64,000 bases of DNA, taken from assembly GCF_910592395.1 (NCBI RefSeq), contig NC_088315.1:16291808-16355807 (forward strand), read 5' to 3'. The DNA comes from Lineus longissimus. Its lineage: Eukaryota > Nemertea > Pilidiophora > Heteronemertea > Lineidae. The notes beneath the pieces were generated by a model. That model saw only the letters and a list, made by a program, of their open reading frames with translations, was not told where the DNA came from and did no database searches. The number at the start of each line of letters is the position of its first letter. Within the stretch, counting starts at the first letter, position 1. Shown in pieces: positions 61,643 through 64,000 of this stretch. The position numbers and the translations under genes were made by a program.

Positions 61643-62380
61643 ATGGACTTCATAATTTTTGAGAATGAATGCGATGAAGCCATATTTGAGCTTAACTTAA
61701 CAGACCCATTGAACATAAAATCGATCACTTTGAAATCGATAGCGTTTTACAACTCGTGGTGGACTGGTGATAACGTTCCGGGTATTACCGAATTGTTAAA
61801 AATTGAAAATGACTCAAGACAACAATCCGATTCTTTCTATGTCCCTTTTGATGGTCATTTCTGTTTGTCCGAACTTTGCTCCTTTATCAATGAGCGTATC
61901 AAAAATCTTGCAGGACATGTTAACATCAGCTGTGACAATAACAATTACCTTACCATTGAACTTACTGAGGACAAGTTGTTTATGCTGAAAGATTACTATC
62001 TCGGTGATGAATATTTTACAATAGTAAACACATTTTTTGGTTTTAAACAAACTAAATTCACCATGAAAGGAAAGTACTACTCCACCAAGCCACTTAACTT
62101 TTACAGAACAGAACTATTTTTAAGATCAAATTTGGTTGATAAAGCTAAGACCCTCTACAACAATAAACCTTCTGACATTTTATGTATCGTTCCTGTTGAA
62201 GATGGTGATCAGATACAATACCAGAGATATGAACTCAATTGCAAGAAAATAGTTAACAAAAAATGTACAAATCAAGTCAAATTTGAAATCACTGATGAGA
62301 ATGGTAAAATAGTTAATTTCAGAGGTAGCTCAATTACTTTAAATTTTTCACTTGAAACTAAGAATAGTGTGTTTGAATGA
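61643..62380 (+). CDS. Penton-like (single jelly-roll) minor capsid protein 2 of Polinton B
   Basis: The 245-residue beta-rich protein is intact. It opens with FIIFENECDEAIFELNLTDPL and the aromatic block FYNSWWTG (about 34-41), and ends VKFEITDENGKIVNFRGSSITLNFSL. That C-terminal pattern matches the penton-like proteins at 30972-31736 and, in element A, 37544-38356. Its site after the polymerase, away from the capsid block, suggests that B encodes two vertex-type or spike-base proteins. By family the role is in the capsid. The alternative is a receptor-binding or turret protein with the same fold. Confidence 0.6.
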   Translation: MDFIIFENECDEAIFELNLTDPLNIKSITLKSIAFYNSWWTGDNVPGITELLKIENDSRQQSDSFYVPFDGHFCLSELCSFINERIKNLAGHVNISCDNNNYLTIELTEDKLFMLKDYYLGDEYFTIVNTFFGFKQTKFTMKGKYYSTKPLNFYRTELFLRSNLVDKAKTLYNNKPSDILCIVPVEDGDQIQYQRYELNCKKIVNKKCTNQVKFEITDENGKIVNFRGSSITLNFSLETKNSVFE

Positions 62381-62382
62381 TT

Positions 62383-62943
62383 CTACTCCATTAAACTAAG
62401 ATTACATGTTTTAGGAGTTGTGTAACACCCTTCTGGTTTAATACCCTTTAATTTACTACCTTCTTGTTTACTACCTTCTGGTACACCACCTTCTGGTACA
62501 CCACCTTCTGGTTTACTACCTACTCGTACTTTCTTGTTAGTTTTAATCTTAGGATAGCAGTAAATGATGACTGCAAAACCAAATGCAGCTAAAATGACAT
62601 ACAGTGTTGTACTCCTGGAACTTCCAGTATTTGTGGTAACCTCAGGCTCTGGTTGAGTTAAACTTTGTTCGGGTTCATCGTCTTTCCTGGGTTCATCGTC
62701 TTTCCTGGGTTCATCTTCTTTCCCAGTAAACCTCTCCTTTTTTGACTTCTTGAATTCCTGAGATCTTTTACCTAATTCTCGAGACCATGCAATTTGTTTT
62801 TCTGATCTTTCTCTCTTAATGCGAACTCTGTTCTCGGGACTTTGTCCAATGGGCTTTTCACTGTCTGTCACTCGAGCTATGCTCTCGGTCTCTGCTCTCT
62901 GGACTTTGTCCTGATCCACTTCCATGTTCGGTTCCACTCCCAT
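62383..62943 (-). CDS. Single-pass membrane protein with charged repeats, Polinton B
   Basis: The 186-residue protein has a charged N-terminus (about 1-105) including a duplicated KDDEPRKDDEP unit. One membrane helix is present (about 114-130, LYVILAAFGFAVIIYCY), and the C-terminus has repeated GGVPEGGVPEGSKQEGS units. The start is at ATTAAATGGG, directly after a diverged copy of the B upstream box. It converges with the penton-like gene, leaving 2 bp between stops. I recall small single-pass proteins of this type in related elements; function unknown. Confidence 0.6.
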   Translation of the reverse strand: MGVEPNMEVDQDKVQRAETESIARVTDSEKPIGQSPENRVRIKRERSEKQIAWSRELGKRSQEFKKSKKERFTGKEDEPRKDDEPRKDDEPEQSLTQPEPEVTTNTGSSRSTTLYVILAAFGFAVIIYCYPKIKTNKKVRVGSKPEGGVPEGGVPEGSKQEGSKLKGIKPEGCYTTPKTCNLSLME

Positions 62944-63739
62944 TTAATCTTATGAAATTTTCATTGGTGTTACCATCATTGCTGTCACAAATCGATTCAT
63001 TAGCAGATTTTGTTTCTTGACCATGTCCTAAAGTGATCAGTGTTGATGAGGCAAGAGCAGTTAGTGAACCCATTCTCAAACTCAACCATCCTAACCGCCT
63101 TTCAAGTTCATTTGTAACGATGTAATCATTTCTGAGGTCATGGTAAAGATCATCCTTGTCATCTATTGGTAATAACCACCTTGATAATTTAGTGTAAGCT
63201 TTAAGTACTGTCTTACCCAAAGAATCATTAAGTCTGGCAGCCATCTTTGTCTGGTAGATTCTGTGGTGTTTTAAGAGTTCCTTTTCTGTCATATTATCTA
63301 AGTCATTAAAAGTTAGTTGTTTATTAAGTAAATCCTTGCTTTTCCCAGTTGCAACTAAAATTTCTAAGTCTTGTTTAGCTTTAAGGCCAGTTTCAGTTAA
63401 ATTAGCTTTAAGGCCACTATCAGGTAAATTTTGTTGACAACTAGGGTTAACTAGACCTTGACTAGGGTTAACTAGACCTTGACTAGAACTGACTAAATTT
63501 GAACTAGTTAACGCCTTGTTAGAAGCTTGTTGCTTCGTAGTGTAATTCTGTTGGTAATTAGCAGTGTTCTGTTGAAAGTTAGCTGCATTCTGTTGGTAAT
63601 TAGTTGCAATGGGATTAGCTAGATTCGGACTAGAATTAACTGAATTTAAACTAGAATTAACTGGAGTCACTCCATTAACTGGGATTACTCCGATTTGTTT
63701 CATTTGCTGTTCAATTATCGTTGATGTCTGATTATTCAT
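62858..63739 (-). CDS. Polinton B conserved helical protein with low-complexity N-terminus
   Basis: The 293-residue protein has an Asn/Gln-rich N-terminus (QNAANFQQNTANYQQN type repeats) and tandem GLVNPSQGLVNPS units (about 83-95). A helical core at about 125-240 contains SRWLLPIDDKDDLYHDLRNDYIV and a hydrophobic RMGSLTALASSTLITLG segment. The last 45 residues run through the upstream box and into the start region of the next gene in another frame, so the natural stop may have been lost. The start is at AATAAATGA after the best-conserved upstream box. Function unknown; the core family is one I recall from cnidarian Polinton-like elements. Confidence 0.6.
   Translation of the reverse strand: MNNQTSTIIEQQMKQIGVIPVNGVTPVNSSLNSVNSSPNLANPIATNYQQNAANFQQNTANYQQNYTTKQQASNKALTSSNLVSSSQGLVNPSQGLVNPSCQQNLPDSGLKANLTETGLKAKQDLEILVATGKSKDLLNKQLTFNDLDNMTEKELLKHHRIYQTKMAARLNDSLGKTVLKAYTKLSRWLLPIDDKDDLYHDLRNDYIVTNELERRLGWLSLRMGSLTALASSTLITLGHGQETKSANESICDSNDGNTNENFIRLNGSGTEHGSGSGQSPESRDREHSSSDRQ
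62941..62977 (-). promoter_or_regulatory. Polinton B conserved upstream box, copy 3 (diverged)
   Basis: On the minus strand GATGGTAACACCAATGAAAA is followed by TTTC and, a few bases later, ATTAAATG. The order and spacing match the boxes at 30681-30718 and 63737-63774, with roughly three quarters of positions identical. It overlaps the extended C-terminus of the upstream frame. Confidence 0.5.
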
Positions 63740-63774
63740 TTATTTAGAATGAAATCTTCATTGGTGACACCATC
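63737..63774 (-). promoter_or_regulatory. Polinton B conserved upstream box, copy 2
   Basis: Read on the minus strand, 37 of 38 bases equal 30681-30718, from GATGGTGTCACCAATGAAGA to TTCTAAATAAATG at the start codon. It lies before the 293-residue gene. The two genes it precedes are unrelated in sequence, so selection or copying of the upstream element itself is implied. Confidence 0.6.
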
Positions 63775-64000
63775 ATCGATTCATATTGAACGGAAAATCC
63801 TTTACAGGAAAAGTCCTACTTACCAGAAACTTACCAGAAACTTACCAGAAACTTACCAGAAAGAGGATATCTAGATCCTGGACAGAATTGCAAGGTCTAG
63901 ACTACATGGTAAAGGGTAACATTTACTGATATCTTGCACCTCTAATGCCTTCAATAAAATTTCACTTTGTTTATCGATTGCTTGTTCATTTTCATATTCA
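63775..64000. other. Right edge: non-coding, with ACTTACCAGAA repeats
   Basis: CTTACCAGAAA is repeated four times at about 63819-63862, followed by AT-rich sequence to the window end. No gene. The right terminal repeat of Polinton B may be here or beyond the edge; no inverted match to the left side was found. Confidence 0.5.

Larger units (their letters stand above)
26185..63780. mobile_element. Polinton B (outer, decayed); interrupted by Polinton A
   Basis: The coding blocks at 26185-32789 and 52943-63774 form one element. The ATPase gene is cut at 32789/52943 by element A, and the two halves rejoin in frame once A and one copy of its 6-bp target duplication are removed. Original length is about 17 kb or more. 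It encodes capsid, penton-like, membrane, ATPase, integrase, HNH and protein-primed PolB functions. Several genes are broken. Terminal inverted repeats were not found: the left one is unresolved and the right one may lie beyond base 64000. Coordinates are outer gene limits, not true ends. Confidence 0.85.

Overview
The window is animal DNA, most likely from a marine invertebrate. It has long stretches with no ORF above noise, a 5'-truncated CR1/L2/jockey-type LINE, a tRNA-derived SINE, small inverted-repeat transposons, satellite and microsatellite tracts, and GT-AG introns. I cannot name the species. Several proteins in the second half belong to families I associate with cnidarian and other invertebrate Polintons, but those elements move between lineages and do not identify the host.

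From 1 to about 25.7 kb is ordinary repeat-rich host sequence. It holds a TIR transposon lodged in a SINE (0.4-1.8 kb), a degenerate satellite (5.8-7.2 kb), the LINE (10.6-12.2 kb), some foldback elements, and one plausible host gene fragment: a signal-peptide-like exon at 18.8 kb and a LamG/pentraxin-like exon at 19.7 kb.

From about 26.1 kb to the right edge lie two Polinton/Maverick elements, one inside the other. Outer element B (about 26.1-32.8 kb plus 52.9-63.8 kb) encodes a double-jelly-roll capsid protein, two penton-like proteins, several membrane proteins, a packaging ATPase, a chromodomain integrase, an HNH protein and a protein-primed family-B polymerase with an endonuclease VII-like insert. 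It is decayed: the capsid gene, a coiled-coil membrane-protein gene and the polymerase carry frameshifts, stops, a tandem duplication or a transposon.

Inner element A runs from 32790 to 52942 (20,153 bp). It starts AG and ends CT, has at least 122 bp of identical terminal repeat, and is flanked by the 6-bp target duplication CTTATG. It landed inside the ATPase gene of B; taking out A plus one CTTATG brings the two ATPase halves into one frame. A is a classic Polinton: protein-primed PolB with a Vsr-like insert, ATPase, adenain-like protease, major capsid and penton proteins, two small membrane-active proteins and an integrase. The integrase is now split by a 1,091-bp insertion with a 5-bp duplication. 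A also carries PC4-like single-strand DNA-binding proteins, a predicted four-exon spliced gene, and a cysteine-rich protein near its right end.

The two elements appear to be expressed differently. A has CCAAT/TATA-type promoters and introns. B genes mostly begin in a TAAATG context, three share a conserved upstream box, and its ATPase and integrase start codons face each other across one 12-bp palindrome. This start-site grammar in B is the most unusual feature of the window.
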